64,000 nucleotides of DNA from Kosakonia pseudosacchari (GTDB lineage: Bacteria > Pseudomonadota > Gammaproteobacteria > Enterobacterales > Enterobacteriaceae), in assembly GCF_900184035.1 (NCBI RefSeq), contig NZ_FXWP01000017.1, positions 106,209 to 170,208 of the forward strand. Reading direction: 5' to 3'. Positions 18,349 to 27,930 of the stretch are shown in pieces (positions within the stretch are counted from its first letter, which is position 1; the number at the start of each line of letters is the position of its first letter). The translations under genes were made by a program, and so were the position numbers. The notes beneath the pieces are model-generated. The model was not told where the DNA came from, did no database searches, and saw nothing but the letters and a program-made list of their open reading frames with translations.

Positions 18349-20565
18349 ATGCCAACCCCCACCTCATCGCCTGAGTTGAAAAAAACGCCGCAATTCGCGG
18401 CGGTTAAGCTGCGGCCGATAGAAGAAAAGACGCCATCCTGCTGCACCGACGGTCATTGCGAAGAACGCGAAACGCCAGAAATGACCGCCGAAGGCGAACG
18501 CTATAGCTGGCAGGTTGACGGTATGGATTGCGCCGCCTGCGCCCGCAAAGTGGAAAACGCCGTGCGCCAGGTCGAAGGCGTCGGCCAGGTTCAGGTCGCC
18601 TTTGCCACCGAAAAACTTATCGTCATTGCGCAAAATGATGTGCGAGATCGCGTCGAACGTGCCGTGCAACAGGCCGGGTATCAACTGCGCAGCGAAAACG
18701 CACCTGCGCCAGAAACGTCACGGCTGCGCGAAAACCTGCCGCTTATCCTGTTGATCGCAATGATGGCGCTCAGTTGGGGGCTGGAACAGGTCAGCCATCC
18801 ATTCGGCCAGACGGCGTTTATCGCCACCACGCTGGTCGGGCTGTGGCCGATTGCGCGCCAGGCGCTGCGCTTAATGAAAAGCGGCAGTTGGTTCGCCATT
18901 GAAACGTTAATGAGCGTGGCGGCTATCGGCGCACTCTTTATTGGCGCGACGGCGGAAGCGGCGATGGTGCTGCTGCTGTTTTTAATTGGCGAGCGCCTTG
19001 AAGGCTGGGCCGCCAGCCGTGCGCGGCGCGGTGTCAGCGCGTTGATGGCGTTAAAACCGGATACCGCCACCCGCCTGCGCAACGGTGAGCGCCAGCGTGT
19101 CGCGGCACGCGATCTGCAACCGGGCGATGTGATTGAAGTCCCGGCGGGCGGGCGTTTACCTGCGGATGGTCGCCTGGTCTCGCCGTTTGCCAGCTTTGAC
19201 GAAAGCGCCTTAACGGGCGAATCCGTGCCGGTTGAGCGCGCAGAAGGTGAAAGCGTCCCGGCAGGTGCCACCAGCGTTGACCGTCTGGTGCAGCTTGAAG
19301 TGATTTCTAAACCGGGTGAAAGCGCGATTGACCGCATTCTGAAACTGATTGAAGAAGCAGAAGAACGCCGCGCGCCGATCGAGCGTTTTATCGACCGTTT
19401 CAGCCGCATTTACACCCCGGCTATCATGGCCGTGGCGTTGCTGGTCGCCATTGTTCCACCGCTTTTATTTGCGCAAGCCTGGCTTGCGTGGATCTACAAA
19501 GGGCTGGCTTTGCTGCTGATTGGTTGTCCGTGCGCGCTAGTGATCTCCACGCCGGCGGCGATCACTTCTGGCCTTGCGGCAGCGGCACGTCGCGGCGCGC
19601 TGATTAAAGGTGGCGCGGCATTAGAGCAACTCGGCGGCATTCGCCAGGTGGCGTTTGATAAAACCGGCACGCTGACCGTCGGCAAACCGCAGGTCGCCGC
19701 GATCACACCATTAGCCGGTACAGAAGAAGCGGAATTGCTGGCGCTCAGTGCCGCTATCGAGCAGGGTTCCACCCACCCACTGGCGCTGGCCATTGTGCAG
19801 GAAGCGCAGCGACGTGCGCTGGTGATTCCGGAGGCGCAAGGGCAGCGCGCACTGGCAGGTAAAGGCATCGAAGCGAATATCGCTGGTCAACAGGTGCTTA
19901 TCAGCGCGCCGGATAAACTGCCGCAAGGCGCGCTGCACGACACCGTGCGGGCGCAGATTGCGCAGCAGGAAAGCCGTGGGCAAACCGTGGTGGTAGTGCA
20001 GCGTAGCGGCGAGGTTATCGGTACGATCGGCTTGCAGGACACGCTGCGCGACGATGCCAAAGAAGCCGTTGCCGCTCTGCATGCGCTTGGCGTACAGGGC
20101 GTGATCCTTACCGGCGACAACCCACGCGCCGCAGCGGCGATTGCCGGTGAGCTGGGGCTGGATTTTCGCGCCGGCTTGCTGCCGGAAGATAAAGTCGATG
20201 CAGTACGCACACTCAACCAGCAAGCCCCACTGGCGATGGTCGGCGACGGCATTAACGACGCGCCCGCAATGAAAGCCGCAACCCTCGGTATCGCGATGGG
20301 GAGCGGGACAGATGTGGCGCTGGAAACCGCCGACGCCGCGCTCACGCATAACCGGCTGATGGGTCTGGAGCAGATGATTCGCCTGGCGAGCGCCACGCAC
20401 AGCAATATTCGCCAGAACATCGCCATAGCGCTCGGCTTGAAAGCGATTTTTCTGGTGACAACGCTGCTGGGAATGACCGGACTATGGCTGGCGGTGCTGG
20501 CCGATACGGGCGCAACGGTGCTGGTAACCGCCAACGCGCTGCGCCTGTTGCGTACTAAAGATTAA
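18349..20565 (+). CDS. zntA: ZntA, Zn(II)/Cd(II)/Pb(II)-exporting P-type ATPase
   Basis: P1B-type ATPase that pumps zinc, cadmium and lead out of the cytoplasm. 738 residues (E. coli 732). It has a Cys-rich N-terminal tail (CCTDGHC, 31-37), a metal-binding domain with GMDCAAC (C61, C64), the transmembrane CPC (C393-C395), the phosphorylation motif DKTGT (D437), GDGIND, and the C-terminal membrane aspartate D719 corresponding to E. coli D714. Its own ZntR-type promoter lies upstream, and its stop overlaps the tusA stop from the opposite strand. Confidence 0.97.
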   Translation: MPTPTSSPELKKTPQFAAVKLRPIEEKTPSCCTDGHCEERETPEMTAEGERYSWQVDGMDCAACARKVENAVRQVEGVGQVQVAFATEKLIVIAQNDVRDRVERAVQQAGYQLRSENAPAPETSRLRENLPLILLIAMMALSWGLEQVSHPFGQTAFIATTLVGLWPIARQALRLMKSGSWFAIETLMSVAAIGALFIGATAEAAMVLLLFLIGERLEGWAASRARRGVSALMALKPDTATRLRNGERQRVAARDLQPGDVIEVPAGGRLPADGRLVSPFASFDESALTGESVPVERAEGESVPAGATSVDRLVQLEVISKPGESAIDRILKLIEEAEERRAPIERFIDRFSRIYTPAIMAVALLVAIVPPLLFAQAWLAWIYKGLALLLIGCPCALVISTPAAITSGLAAAARRGALIKGGAALEQLGGIRQVAFDKTGTLTVGKPQVAAITPLAGTEEAELLALSAAIEQGSTHPLALAIVQEAQRRALVIPEAQGQRALAGKGIEANIAGQQVLISAPDKLPQGALHDTVRAQIAQQESRGQTVVVVQRSGEVIGTIGLQDTLRDDAKEAVAALHALGVQGVILTGDNPRAAAAIAGELGLDFRAGLLPEDKVDAVRTLNQQAPLAMVGDGINDAPAMKAATLGIAMGSGTDVALETADAALTHNRLMGLEQMIRLASATHSNIRQNIAIALGLKAIFLVTTLLGMTGLWLAVLADTGATVLVTANALRLLRTKD

Positions 20566-20807
20566 TGGTTTTTACGCACGACATAACGGTACGGCAGAGA
20601 CTCGGTTTGCCCGGCGACCAGCTCATGTTCCATAAAACGGCAAAAGCCGGGAATATCGCGGGTGGTTGCCGGATCGTCGGCGATAATCAGCAATGTTTCG
20701 CCAATCTGCATATTGCGCACGGTTTTGCGCACCATCATCACCGGCTCCGGGCAGCGTAAGCCCTGAGCATCCAGCGTGTGGTCGGCGGTGGAAAACGGAT
20801 CGATCAT
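20562..20807 (-). CDS. tusA: TusA, sulfur carrier protein
   Basis: Small sulfur-relay protein that takes persulfide sulfur from IscS and passes it to TusBCD for 2-thiouridine synthesis in tRNA. The active cysteine is C19 in GLRCPEPVM when translation starts at MIDPFST (20807), giving 81 residues as in E. coli. An ATG two codons upstream (20813) is the alternative. Confidence 0.94.
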   Translation of the reverse strand: MIDPFSTADHTLDAQGLRCPEPVMMVRKTVRNMQIGETLLIIADDPATTRDIPGFCRFMEHELVAGQTESLPYRYVVRKNH

Positions 20808-20956
20808 CTTCATCTCGCAAGGGAAAAAACCGCATTAGTTTACGCCGCCTTTTTTGTGACGCAAGCGAGGTTAACGATTGCGCTAAAATTAACCATTGCA
20901 TCCCACTCCGATTGCAGTATCATGCGGCGGCTCTGCTCGTCAGAGCAGTAAAAGTA

Positions 20957-20987
20957 CTGGGTTCCCTCACCCCATTTACCAAAAAGG
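20957..20987 (+). promoter_or_regulatory. preQ1-I riboswitch of yhhQ
   Basis: The leader reads CTGGGT (20957-20962), a C/U-rich loop, ACCCCA (20969-20974), then an A-rich tail ending AAAAAGG (20981-20987). This is the very compact preQ1-I aptamer: stem TGGG/CCCA, A-rich strand, and a loop that can pair with the GG of the tail; it closely resembles the Thermoanaerobacter tengcongensis aptamer. The paired AAGG is also the Shine-Dalgarno of yhhQ, 7 nt before its ATG, so ligand would block translation. This fits control of a queuosine-precursor transporter. Confidence 0.75.
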
Positions 20988-20994
20988 TCACAAT

Positions 20995-21660
20995 ATGACG
21001 CACTTTTCAAACGCACAGCGCATGAAAGCGCTGTTCTGGCTTTCGCTTTTTCACCTGTTGGTGATCATCTCCAGTAACTATCTGGTGCAGCTGCCAGTTT
21101 CTATCTTTGGTTTCCATACCACCTGGGGCGCATTTAGCTTCCCGTTTATCTTCCTGGCGACGGATTTAACCGTGCGCATTTTCGGCGCGCCATTAGCACG
21201 GCGAATTATCTTCGCGGTGATGGTGCCCGCGCTGCTGGCTTCTTACGTTATCTCCTCGCTGTTCTACATGGGCAGCTGGCAGGGTTTCGGCGCGCTGGCG
21301 CACTTCAATTTGTTTGTCGCCCGTATCGCCACCGCCAGCTTTATGGCTTACGCGCTGGGGCAAATCCTCGACGTGCACGTTTTTAATCGTCTGCGCCAGA
21401 ACCGCCGCTGGTGGCTTGCGCCTGCCGCCTCCACCGTATTTGGTAACGCCAGCGATACCCTCGCCTTTTTCTTTATCGCTTTCTGGCGCAGCCCGGATGC
21501 GTTTATGGCGCAACACTGGACGGAAATCGCGCTGGTGGATTACAGCTTCAAAGTGCTTATCAGCATCGCGTTCTTCCTGCCGATGTACGGTGTGTTGTTG
21601 AATATGTTGCTGAAAAGACTGGCAGACAAATCTGAAATTAGCGCGTTACCGGCGAGTTAA
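20995..21660 (+). CDS. yhhQ: YhhQ, queuosine precursor transporter
   Basis: Six-span inner-membrane protein of the ECF-like YhhQ family that imports preQ0/preQ1 for queuosine synthesis. Starting at MTHFSNAQRMKALFWLSL gives 221 residues, the E. coli length; the 33 upstream in-frame codons overlap the riboswitch and are not translated in the family. Conserved TTWGAFSFPFIFLATDLTVR is present. Regulated by the preQ1-I aptamer directly upstream. Confidence 0.95.
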   Translation: MTHFSNAQRMKALFWLSLFHLLVIISSNYLVQLPVSIFGFHTTWGAFSFPFIFLATDLTVRIFGAPLARRIIFAVMVPALLASYVISSLFYMGSWQGFGALAHFNLFVARIATASFMAYALGQILDVHVFNRLRQNRRWWLAPAASTVFGNASDTLAFFFIAFWRSPDAFMAQHWTEIALVDYSFKVLISIAFFLPMYGVLLNMLLKRLADKSEISALPAS

Positions 21661-21732
21661 AGGTACGGCTTATCAGATGTGATAAGATGCGCCGATGAGC
21701 CGTTATGGCTGTTTATTGAAAGGAAGAAGTCA

Positions 21733-22290
21733 ATGCGCAATCTGGTGAAATATGTCGGTATCGGCCTGCTGGTTGTTGGGCTGGCTGCCTGTGATAACAG
21801 CGACAGCAAAAAACCTGTTCAGGGTGCTGCCGCCGAAAGCAACACCAACGGTCAACCGGTAACCCTGCTCGACGGCAAACTCAGCTTCTCGCTGCCTGCG
21901 GATATGACCGATCAGAGTGGCAAACTGGGCACCCAGTCCAATAATATGCACGTCTATTCCGATGCCACCGGTCAGAAAGCGGTGATTGTGATTGTCGGCG
22001 ACAACACGACAGAAGAGTTAAGCGCGCTGACAAAACGTCTGGAAGAGCAACAGCGTAGCCGCGACCCGCAGTTGCAGGTGGTCACAAATAAATCCATCGA
22101 ACTGAAAGGGCAGAAACTGCAACAGCTCGACAGCATTATCTCCGCCAAAGGCCAGACAGCATGGTCTTCCGTGGTGCTGGGTAAAGTTGACGACAAACTG
22201 CTGACCATCCAGGTCACGCTGCCTGCGGACAACCAGCAGCAGGCGCAAACCACGGCGGAAAACATTATCAACACTATCGTAGTGAAATAA
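21733..22290 (+). CDS. dcrB: DcrB, inner-membrane-associated lipoprotein
   Basis: Lipoprotein required in E. coli for infection by phages C1 and C6 and linked to envelope integrity. Starting at [20 protein letters not shown] gives 185 residues with a lipobox ending in C20; the aspartate after it (D21) is an inner-membrane retention signal. The C-terminal DcrB/DUF1795 fold is related to the Eag chaperones, one of which lies at 52.9 kb in this window. Followed by a strong terminator. Confidence 0.94.
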   Translation: MRNLVKYVGIGLLVVGLAACDNSDSKKPVQGAAAESNTNGQPVTLLDGKLSFSLPADMTDQSGKLGTQSNNMHVYSDATGQKAVIVIVGDNTTEELSALTKRLEEQQRSRDPQLQVVTNKSIELKGQKLQQLDSIISAKGQTAWSSVVLGKVDDKLLTIQVTLPADNQQQAQTTAENIINTIVVK

Positions 22291-22305
22291 GCCGCTCAAA
22301 ACATG

Positions 22306-22333
22306 AAAAGGGAACCTGAAGGTTCCCTTTTTT
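22306..22333. terminator. Bidirectional terminator between dcrB and the toxin-antitoxin pair
   Basis: AAAAGGGAACC (22306-22316) / GGTTCCCTTTT (22321-22331) with a 4-nt loop and T tracts in both directions. It ends dcrB (plus) and the XRE antitoxin gene (minus). Confidence 0.85.
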
Positions 22334-22349
22334 GTTCACGGTCGCCATG

Positions 22350-22667
22350 TTAGCCAAGAAACACAGCCGGCCCTTTATCTTCAATCGTATTGAGGATACG
22401 TAAAGCGGCATTATTAGGTTTGCTTTCGTTACGTTCCCACTTCGACACACTTTCAACTGACATCCCGACAGTGCGAGCCAGCGCCGCTTGTGACATTTTC
22501 CAGCGAGCACGGACCTGTTTAATTTGCACACCGGTCATTGGACGAACCTGTGGAATATTACGCGCATCGATAGCTTCATCAATCGCCGCAACCGTTTCAT
22601 CCTGCACCACACCCAGCGCATTATAGCGTTTTGCCATACTCTGAATACGTTTCAGATGGTCACTCAT
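22350..22667 (-). CDS. HigA-like XRE-family antitoxin
   Basis: 105-residue DNA-binding protein with a C-terminal Cro/C1 helix-turn-helix (about residues 48-90: KMSQAALARTVGMSVESVSKWERNES). The preceding gene encodes a RelE-family toxin and overlaps it by 8 nt, so this is the antitoxin and autorepressor of a toxin-first (HigBA-type) module. It probably binds the long inverted repeat upstream of the toxin. The exact subfamily (HigA or NadS-like) is not settled. Confidence 0.8.
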   Translation of the reverse strand: MSDHLKRIQSMAKRYNALGVVQDETVAAIDEAIDARNIPQVRPMTGVQIKQVRARWKMSQAALARTVGMSVESVSKWERNESKPNNAALRILNTIEDKGPAVFLG

Positions 22668-23058
22668 AACAGTTCACCTCGATTAAATCTTTACTGCTTA
22701 ATAGCCGTTTCAGTGTATCAGCAGGCATTGCGATAAAATCTTTCGCAATGGCGCAGTAAGCATCTATTTCATCATCTTCAAGCTCTTTACCTCTCTTTTT
22801 AGAGAGTTCGCTTTTTACATACATGTCGAAGAAAAAGAGATTTTCTCCTGCATGAAAAAAGACTATAGCGCGAGCACCATCCCGCGCACTGACTGCGGGT
22901 AATGCGATACGTTTTTTGTAGGTATATTTACCTAATTTGTCGCCTGGTAAACCGGCAACAATCGCCAGAGCGGCTTTGCATAATATTTTATCGTTAACAC
23001 GCACTCGTCTGCGTTCCTGATCAAATTCCCTTGTCAGGTAAATGCCCATAGAATCCAT
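22660..23058 (-). CDS. RelE/HigB-like type II toxin
   Basis: 132-residue basic protein (FDQERRRVRVNDKILCKAAL..., KKRIALPAVSARDGARAIVFFHAGENLFFFDMYVKSELSKK), the pattern of the RelE-type toxin family that includes uncharacterised COG4737 proteins. Such toxins usually cleave mRNA on the ribosome. ATG at 23058 is taken as the start (AAGGGCA upstream); ATG at 23049 is also possible. Translation is coupled to the antitoxin through an 8-nt overlap. The module sits between dcrB and yhhS, adjacent genes in E. coli, so it was inserted. Confidence 0.75.
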   Translation of the reverse strand: MDSMGIYLTREFDQERRRVRVNDKILCKAALAIVAGLPGDKLGKYTYKKRIALPAVSARDGARAIVFFHAGENLFFFDMYVKSELSKKRGKELEDDEIDAYCAIAKDFIAMPADTLKRLLSSKDLIEVNCYE

Positions 23059-23061
23059 TCC

Positions 23062-23115
23062 CTTGCCCTTAACCCGTAAGCATGACTATAGTCTTCTTTA
23101 CGGGTTAAGGGCAAG
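23062..23115 (-). promoter_or_regulatory. Toxin-antitoxin promoter inside a perfect 18-bp inverted repeat
   Basis: CTTGCCCTTAACCCGTAA (23062-23079) is repeated in inverted orientation at 23098-23115, with an 18-nt spacer that contains the palindrome GACTATAGTC. On the minus strand TTGCCC (in the right arm) and TATAGT (in the spacer) make a -35/-10 pair 18 bp apart pointing at the toxin gene. Placement fits an operator where the antitoxin or the toxin-antitoxin complex blocks its own promoter. Confidence 0.65.
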
Positions 23116-23138
23116 ATTTGAACAATCAAAATCAGCAG

Positions 23139-24338
23139 CTACTCCTTCACCGCCACCAGCTTGTGCTTCAGCCGCCAGGCCAGCAGTAAGGCAATCGCCA
23201 CCAGGCCTGCGGCGGCAAAATAGATAGCCGAAACCCCTGCCCACGCCATCAGCAGCCCGGCCAGCGGCCCGGTTATCCCCAGCGATAAATCCATAAACAC
23301 CGTATACGTCGCCAGCGCAGAACCCTGGTTATGCTGCGGCACCGCTTTGACCGCTACGACGCCCAGCGCCGGGAAAACCAGTGAGAAACCGGCCCCGGCG
23401 AGGAACACGCCGAGCTTCGCCATCCACGGTTCCACCGCGAGGCCAACCAGCACCAGCCCAACGGTTTCCACCAGAAAACAGAGCATCGCCACGTTTAAAC
23501 CGCCAAAGCGATTAATCCCATTCGGGAATAGCAGCCGCGCGCCAACAAAGGCACAGCTAAAAAGGGTGAGCGCAAATGCCGCATCTTCCCAGCCTTTCGC
23601 ATCGTAATAGAGGGTAATAAACGTGGCGATGACGCCAAAACCGGCGGACCCCAGCGCCAGCGCCATCCCGTACAGCCAGACGCGCCCCAAAACGGCGCGA
23701 AACGGCAGCGGTTTACCTTTGCTGGCTTTCACCGCCGCACGCGGCAGCGCCAGTACTATTGCCAGTAGCGCCACGCCCATAATGGTCAGCGAAAGTCCAT
23801 GCAGCCCGCCGTACTGATAACAGACCACACCGAGCGGCGCGCCGATGGCCATCGCGCCATAGGTGGCAATACCGTTCCACGAAATCACCCGCCCGATATG
23901 TATCGACCCGACCACACCCACGCCCCAGAGCGTCGCGCCGGTTCCGGCAAAACTCTGGCCGATGCCTAAAATAATGCGCCCCAGGCAAAGCAGTATCAGG
24001 CCTAACACGCCGACACTGCCGCCAACGCCCGCCAGCAAATAGCTCAACCCGCTGAGAAACGCGCCGCACAATCCGAAGATCACCACTTTTTTCGGCCCCA
24101 GCAGGTCGGCATAGCGCCCGGCATGCGGTCGGCTCAGCAGCGTTGCGAAGTATTGCAGGCTTATCACCAGACCGGCCCAAAACGCGCTATAGCCCATCAC
24201 ATCATGGACATAGCCGGGAAGCACCGCCAGCGGCAGGCCAATGGTGAGATAACTGGCGAAGTTAAACATAACGACGGACAAAATCCGCAGATTGAGGCGC
24301 AATCCGCTTAGCGCCGGTTCGGCGGCGTGTTCAGGCAT
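23139..24338 (-). CDS. yhhS: YhhS, major facilitator superfamily transporter
   Basis: 399-residue MFS transporter with about twelve membrane spans, close to E. coli YhhS (405 residues; MPEPVAEPALNGLRLNLRI). The substrate is unknown; E. coli YhhS has been linked to export of sugars or drugs only by overexpression. LSRPHAGRYADLLGPKKVV is the MFS loop 2-3 motif. Divergent from yhhT. Confidence 0.93.
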   Translation of the reverse strand: MPEHAAEPALSGLRLNLRILSVVMFNFASYLTIGLPLAVLPGYVHDVMGYSAFWAGLVISLQYFATLLSRPHAGRYADLLGPKKVVIFGLCGAFLSGLSYLLAGVGGSVGVLGLILLCLGRIILGIGQSFAGTGATLWGVGVVGSIHIGRVISWNGIATYGAMAIGAPLGVVCYQYGGLHGLSLTIMGVALLAIVLALPRAAVKASKGKPLPFRAVLGRVWLYGMALALGSAGFGVIATFITLYYDAKGWEDAAFALTLFSCAFVGARLLFPNGINRFGGLNVAMLCFLVETVGLVLVGLAVEPWMAKLGVFLAGAGFSLVFPALGVVAVKAVPQHNQGSALATYTVFMDLSLGITGPLAGLLMAWAGVSAIYFAAAGLVAIALLLAWRLKHKLVAVKE

Positions 24339-24483
24339 GGAGTTTTACTCAGGTTTTCACAACAGTGTTTCACTATTACCACGTGATGAAACAGAAAGCA
24401 GCATTCACTTTAAGAATATCTCTGGCGAGCGAAGGTGCGGCGGAGCACTACACTTAACGGGCCGATGACAAAAGGAATTAACC

Positions 24484-25533
24484 ATGACACATCCTCAACC
24501 CGATCGGGCGGGTTTACATATTCTGTTAAAGCTGGCTTCGCTGGTGATCATTTTGGCCGGCATTCATGCTGCGGCCGACATTATTGTGCAGCTTCTTCTG
24601 GCGCTGTTTTTCGCGATTGTTCTCAATCCGCTGGTTACCTGGTTTCTCCGGCGCGGCATTTCGCGCCCGGTGGCGATCAGTATTGTGGTGCTGGTGATGC
24701 TGGTTTTTCTCACCGCGCTTTTCGGCGTGCTTGCCGCGTCGGTCAACGACTTCATGACGTTGCTGCCCAAGTACAACCGTGAATTCACCAGGAAATTTAT
24801 GCAGTTGCAGGATGCGATGCCGTTTCTTCGCTTGCATATGTCACCAGAACGGATGCTGCAACGGATGGACTCGGAGCGACTAATGGGCTTTGCCACCACC
24901 ATGGCGACCCAGCTCTCGAATGCGATGGCCAGTATTGTCCTGCTGGTGATGACCGTGGTGTTTATGCTGTTTGAAGTGCGCCATGTACCTTATAAGCTGC
25001 GCTTTGCGCTGCACAACCCGCAAATTCATATCGCCGGGCTGCACCGCGCGCTGAAAGGCGTTTCTCACTATCTGGCGCTGAAAACATTACTCAGTGTATG
25101 GACCGGGCTAATTGTCTGGGTCGGTCTGGTGGCGCTAGGTGTGCAGTTCGCGCTGATGTGGGGCGTGCTGGCATTCCTGCTCAATTACGTGCCCAATATC
25201 GGCTCGGTGATCTCTGCTATCCCGCCGATGATCCAGGCGCTGCTGTTTAACGGCACGTACGAATGTTTGCTGGTGGGGGGGCTGTTCCTTGTGGTGCACA
25301 TGTTACTTGGCAACATCCTGGAACCCCGCATGATGGGCCACCGCCTGGGGATGTCGACGCTGGTGGTGTTTTTATCGTTGTTGATTTGGGGATGGCTGCT
25401 TGGCCCGGTGGGAATGCTGCTGTCAGTGCCGCTAACCAGCGTGTGTAAAATCTGGATGGAAACCACCACCGGCGGCAGCAAACTGGCAATTTTACTGGGG
25501 CCAGGCAGACCGAAAAGTCGTCTGCCTGGGTAG
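24484..25533 (+). CDS. yhhT: YhhT, AI-2E/PerM-family membrane protein
   Basis: 349 residues with seven to eight membrane spans and the AI-2E family C-terminal signature (LNYVPNIGSVISAIPP, NILEPRMMGHRLGMSTLVVFLSLLIWGWLLGP region). Orthologue of E. coli YhhT, a putative transporter of unknown substrate. In E. coli the next gene is acpT; here the arn operon follows from the opposite strand with only 3 bp between stops. Confidence 0.93.
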   Translation: MTHPQPDRAGLHILLKLASLVIILAGIHAAADIIVQLLLALFFAIVLNPLVTWFLRRGISRPVAISIVVLVMLVFLTALFGVLAASVNDFMTLLPKYNREFTRKFMQLQDAMPFLRLHMSPERMLQRMDSERLMGFATTMATQLSNAMASIVLLVMTVVFMLFEVRHVPYKLRFALHNPQIHIAGLHRALKGVSHYLALKTLLSVWTGLIVWVGLVALGVQFALMWGVLAFLLNYVPNIGSVISAIPPMIQALLFNGTYECLLVGGLFLVVHMLLGNILEPRMMGHRLGMSTLVVFLSLLIWGWLLGPVGMLLSVPLTSVCKIWMETTTGGSKLAILLGPGRPKSRLPG

Positions 25534-25536
25534 TCG

Positions 25537-25923
25537 CTACGCTTTGGAGCGACCGGGCAAAAAAATAACCAGCACGCCCGCCACAATGACCAGCACACCC
25601 AAAGCGCCGCGCAGGGAAAACGGCTCGTGCCATCCGGGAAGCCAGATGGCCGCCGCCCACACCAGAATGTAGCTCAGGCTCAGCAAGGCATAAGCCTTAC
25701 TCAACGGCAAACGGTGCAGAGCAAAGTACCAGCAACCCATTGATGCCAGATACCCAACCAGGCCAAACATCAGCGCCAGCGTGCCTTTTTGCGGTTGCAG
25801 CAACGCCGAGACAAAAGACCAGGAAAATGTCACCGGCGGCAGCGACACCATCGCATAGCGCAACATCAGTTGTGCACCGCTTACCAGCAACACACTAAGT
25901 AATGCCCAGTGCAGCCCCTTCAT
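25537..25923 (-). CDS. arnF: ArnF, undecaprenyl-P-L-Ara4N flippase subunit
   Basis: 128-residue EamA-like small membrane protein with four spans and the conserved [16 protein letters not shown]. With ArnE it flips undecaprenyl-phosphate-linked L-Ara4N to the periplasmic face. Last gene of arnBCADTEF; overlaps arnE by 4 nt. Confidence 0.93.
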   Translation of the reverse strand: MKGLHWALLSVLLVSGAQLMLRYAMVSLPPVTFSWSFVSALLQPQKGTLALMFGLVGYLASMGCWYFALHRLPLSKAYALLSLSYILVWAAAIWLPGWHEPFSLRGALGVLVIVAGVLVIFLPGRSKA

Positions 25924-26258
25924 AGTGAGCTCCCCAGCAGCACAATGCCGATGATAATCAGCGCCACGCCGAACGCATGGCGAACGCTCACTGGCTCACG
26001 CCAGAGAAAACGCGCCGCCAGCGTCACCCAGACAAAATTAAGGCTCAACATCGGATACGCCACGCCAACAGGAATGCGCTGCAAAACCAGCAGCCACAGC
26101 GCCATGCCCGCACCGAGCGCCATCAGCGCAAGCCCCAGCCACAGGCCGAGATGCTTATTACGCCTGGCAATCGGCACCGGACGCGTCGCCTGCTTCTGGC
26201 ACAGTTGACCTGCGCAACTGAGCAGGCTTGCCAGCGCGAGCCAGAGCCAACTGGTCAT
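25920..26258 (-). CDS. arnE: ArnE, undecaprenyl-P-L-Ara4N flippase subunit
   Basis: 112-residue four-span partner of ArnF ([39 protein letters not shown]), matching E. coli ArnE. It starts 13 bp after arnT and overlaps arnF by 4 nt. Confidence 0.93.
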   Translation of the reverse strand: MTSWLWLALASLLSCAGQLCQKQATRPVPIARRNKHLGLWLGLALMALGAGMALWLLVLQRIPVGVAYPMLSLNFVWVTLAARFLWREPVSVRHAFGVALIIIGIVLLGSSL

Positions 26259-26271
26259 TGCGGCTTACTCA

Positions 26272-27930
26272 TCATTGTGGAAAGTACTGGATAAAGACCA
26301 TACGCCCCTGCACATAAACGTTGTCCGGTTTTGGTATTGGCATGCGGGTAAAATCATCTTTTTTCGACTGGTGCAGCACCAGGGAAATAGCTCCTTCCTG
26401 ACGATGTTGTGACAACCAGTTGGTGAAATCATCTTCACGCACAAACCGTCCTTCGCCATCAGGGTACGACATACCGTAAGTTAACTCGCCGCGCGTGCCA
26501 AAAAGCATGATATCTGAGCGTTTCAGCTCCCAGGCCAGACCTGCGGCAACCCCGACGTTATCGGCCAGCACGTAGCGGCTCGGCGTCAGCGGCTCGTTAA
26601 CAAAGTTGATCAAAAACTGTGGCTGCTTGGAATCCATTACCTTGTCCGGGATAACGATCCCCAGCAGCAACGCAATCGCCAGCGGGCACAGCGCCGCGTA
26701 TGACCACCGTTCAGCACTGGCACGCAGGGTAAACACGCCAACCAGTGCCCATGCCAGGAAAGCAAACGCCGCCAGCGCCGCTTTGTAGACCTCAATTTGC
26801 GTCCACACCGGGTGTTTCAAAAAGCCCAGCGGCGACACCACCAGCGCGGCAATCACGCCAACCAGGCCAAAACCGATATTGATCCACGCATTGACACGCA
26901 ACGCGCGCCCGTTGGTTTGCGCCATCTGCATAGCATAACGCGCCATTAATATCGCCAGCGGCGCGAAACAGGGCAGGATGTAAGTAGGCAGCTTCCCTTT
27001 GGCGATACTGAAAAACAGCAGCGGCATAACTACCCAGCCCAGCAGGTAAAACGCTTCCCGGAGGCCCTCTTTACGCGCCAGCCAACCCGTTTTCAGCGCG
27101 CCGGGTAGCAGCGCCAGCCACGGCAACGAACCTAAAATCAGGAACGGTATGTAATACCAGAACGGCGCTTTATGTTGTGCGTCATCCTGCGCAAAACGTT
27201 GAATATGTTCGACCCAGAAGAAGTAACGCCAGAAATCAGGTTCGCGCGACGCAATCGCCAGCCCCCACGGCAGCACCATCAGTACGCAGCAGATCACGGC
27301 CAGCCAGCCCCAGAGCAGCACCTCTTTCCAGCGCTTTTGCACAATGATCCACGGCAACACGCCTATCACCGGCACCGCCAGCGCGAGAAAACCTTTGGTC
27401 ATCACGCCCATACCACACGCCACGCCAAGCAGGACATAGCCGCCGAACTTACCGCGCAACGTGTTCGCCTGCGCCGCCAGCCAGAAGCTGAGCATCGCCA
27501 GTGTCATCCACAGCGTGATCATCGGGTCGAGCACAGCATAAGTACCAATGCCGTACACCAGAAAAGCGGTCAGGAAGATCACCGCCGACAGCACGGCAGT
27601 GCGTTTGTCGCGCCACATTTTCCACGCCAGCGCACCCACGAGCAGCGCCGACACGGTAATCGAGAAGACCGAGCCCAGGCGCACGGAGACGTTATTATGA
27701 CCAAACAGCCACTGCGCAATGCTATTGATCCAGTAACCCGCAATGGGTTTTTCAAAATAACGCAGGCCAAGGAAATGCGGCACAACCCAGTCGCCGCTGG
27801 TGAGCATTTCACGGCTGATCTCCGCATAACGGGTCTCATCCGGCTGCCAGAGCAGGCGATATTCCAGGGGAACAACATAGTAGAGGGCGAACAGCGCAAC
27901 CAGCGCCAGACCATAGTGAATGGATTTCAT
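26272..27930 (-). CDS. arnT: ArnT, lipid A L-Ara4N transferase
   Basis: Membrane glycosyltransferase of the GT-C fold that moves L-Ara4N from undecaprenyl phosphate to lipid A in the periplasmic leaflet, reducing binding of polymyxin and cationic peptides. Starting at [18 protein letters not shown] (27930) gives 552 residues (E. coli 550); about twelve spans plus a C-terminal periplasmic domain; first periplasmic loop [16 protein letters not shown] carries the acidic catalytic motif. Overlaps arnD by 4 nt. Confidence 0.96.
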   Translation of the reverse strand: MKSIHYGLALVALFALYYVVPLEYRLLWQPDETRYAEISREMLTSGDWVVPHFLGLRYFEKPIAGYWINSIAQWLFGHNNVSVRLGSVFSITVSALLVGALAWKMWRDKRTAVLSAVIFLTAFLVYGIGTYAVLDPMITLWMTLAMLSFWLAAQANTLRGKFGGYVLLGVACGMGVMTKGFLALAVPVIGVLPWIIVQKRWKEVLLWGWLAVICCVLMVLPWGLAIASREPDFWRYFFWVEHIQRFAQDDAQHKAPFWYYIPFLILGSLPWLALLPGALKTGWLARKEGLREAFYLLGWVVMPLLFFSIAKGKLPTYILPCFAPLAILMARYAMQMAQTNGRALRVNAWINIGFGLVGVIAALVVSPLGFLKHPVWTQIEVYKAALAAFAFLAWALVGVFTLRASAERWSYAALCPLAIALLLGIVIPDKVMDSKQPQFLINFVNEPLTPSRYVLADNVGVAAGLAWELKRSDIMLFGTRGELTYGMSYPDGEGRFVREDDFTNWLSQHRQEGAISLVLHQSKKDDFTRMPIPKPDNVYVQGRMVFIQYFPQ

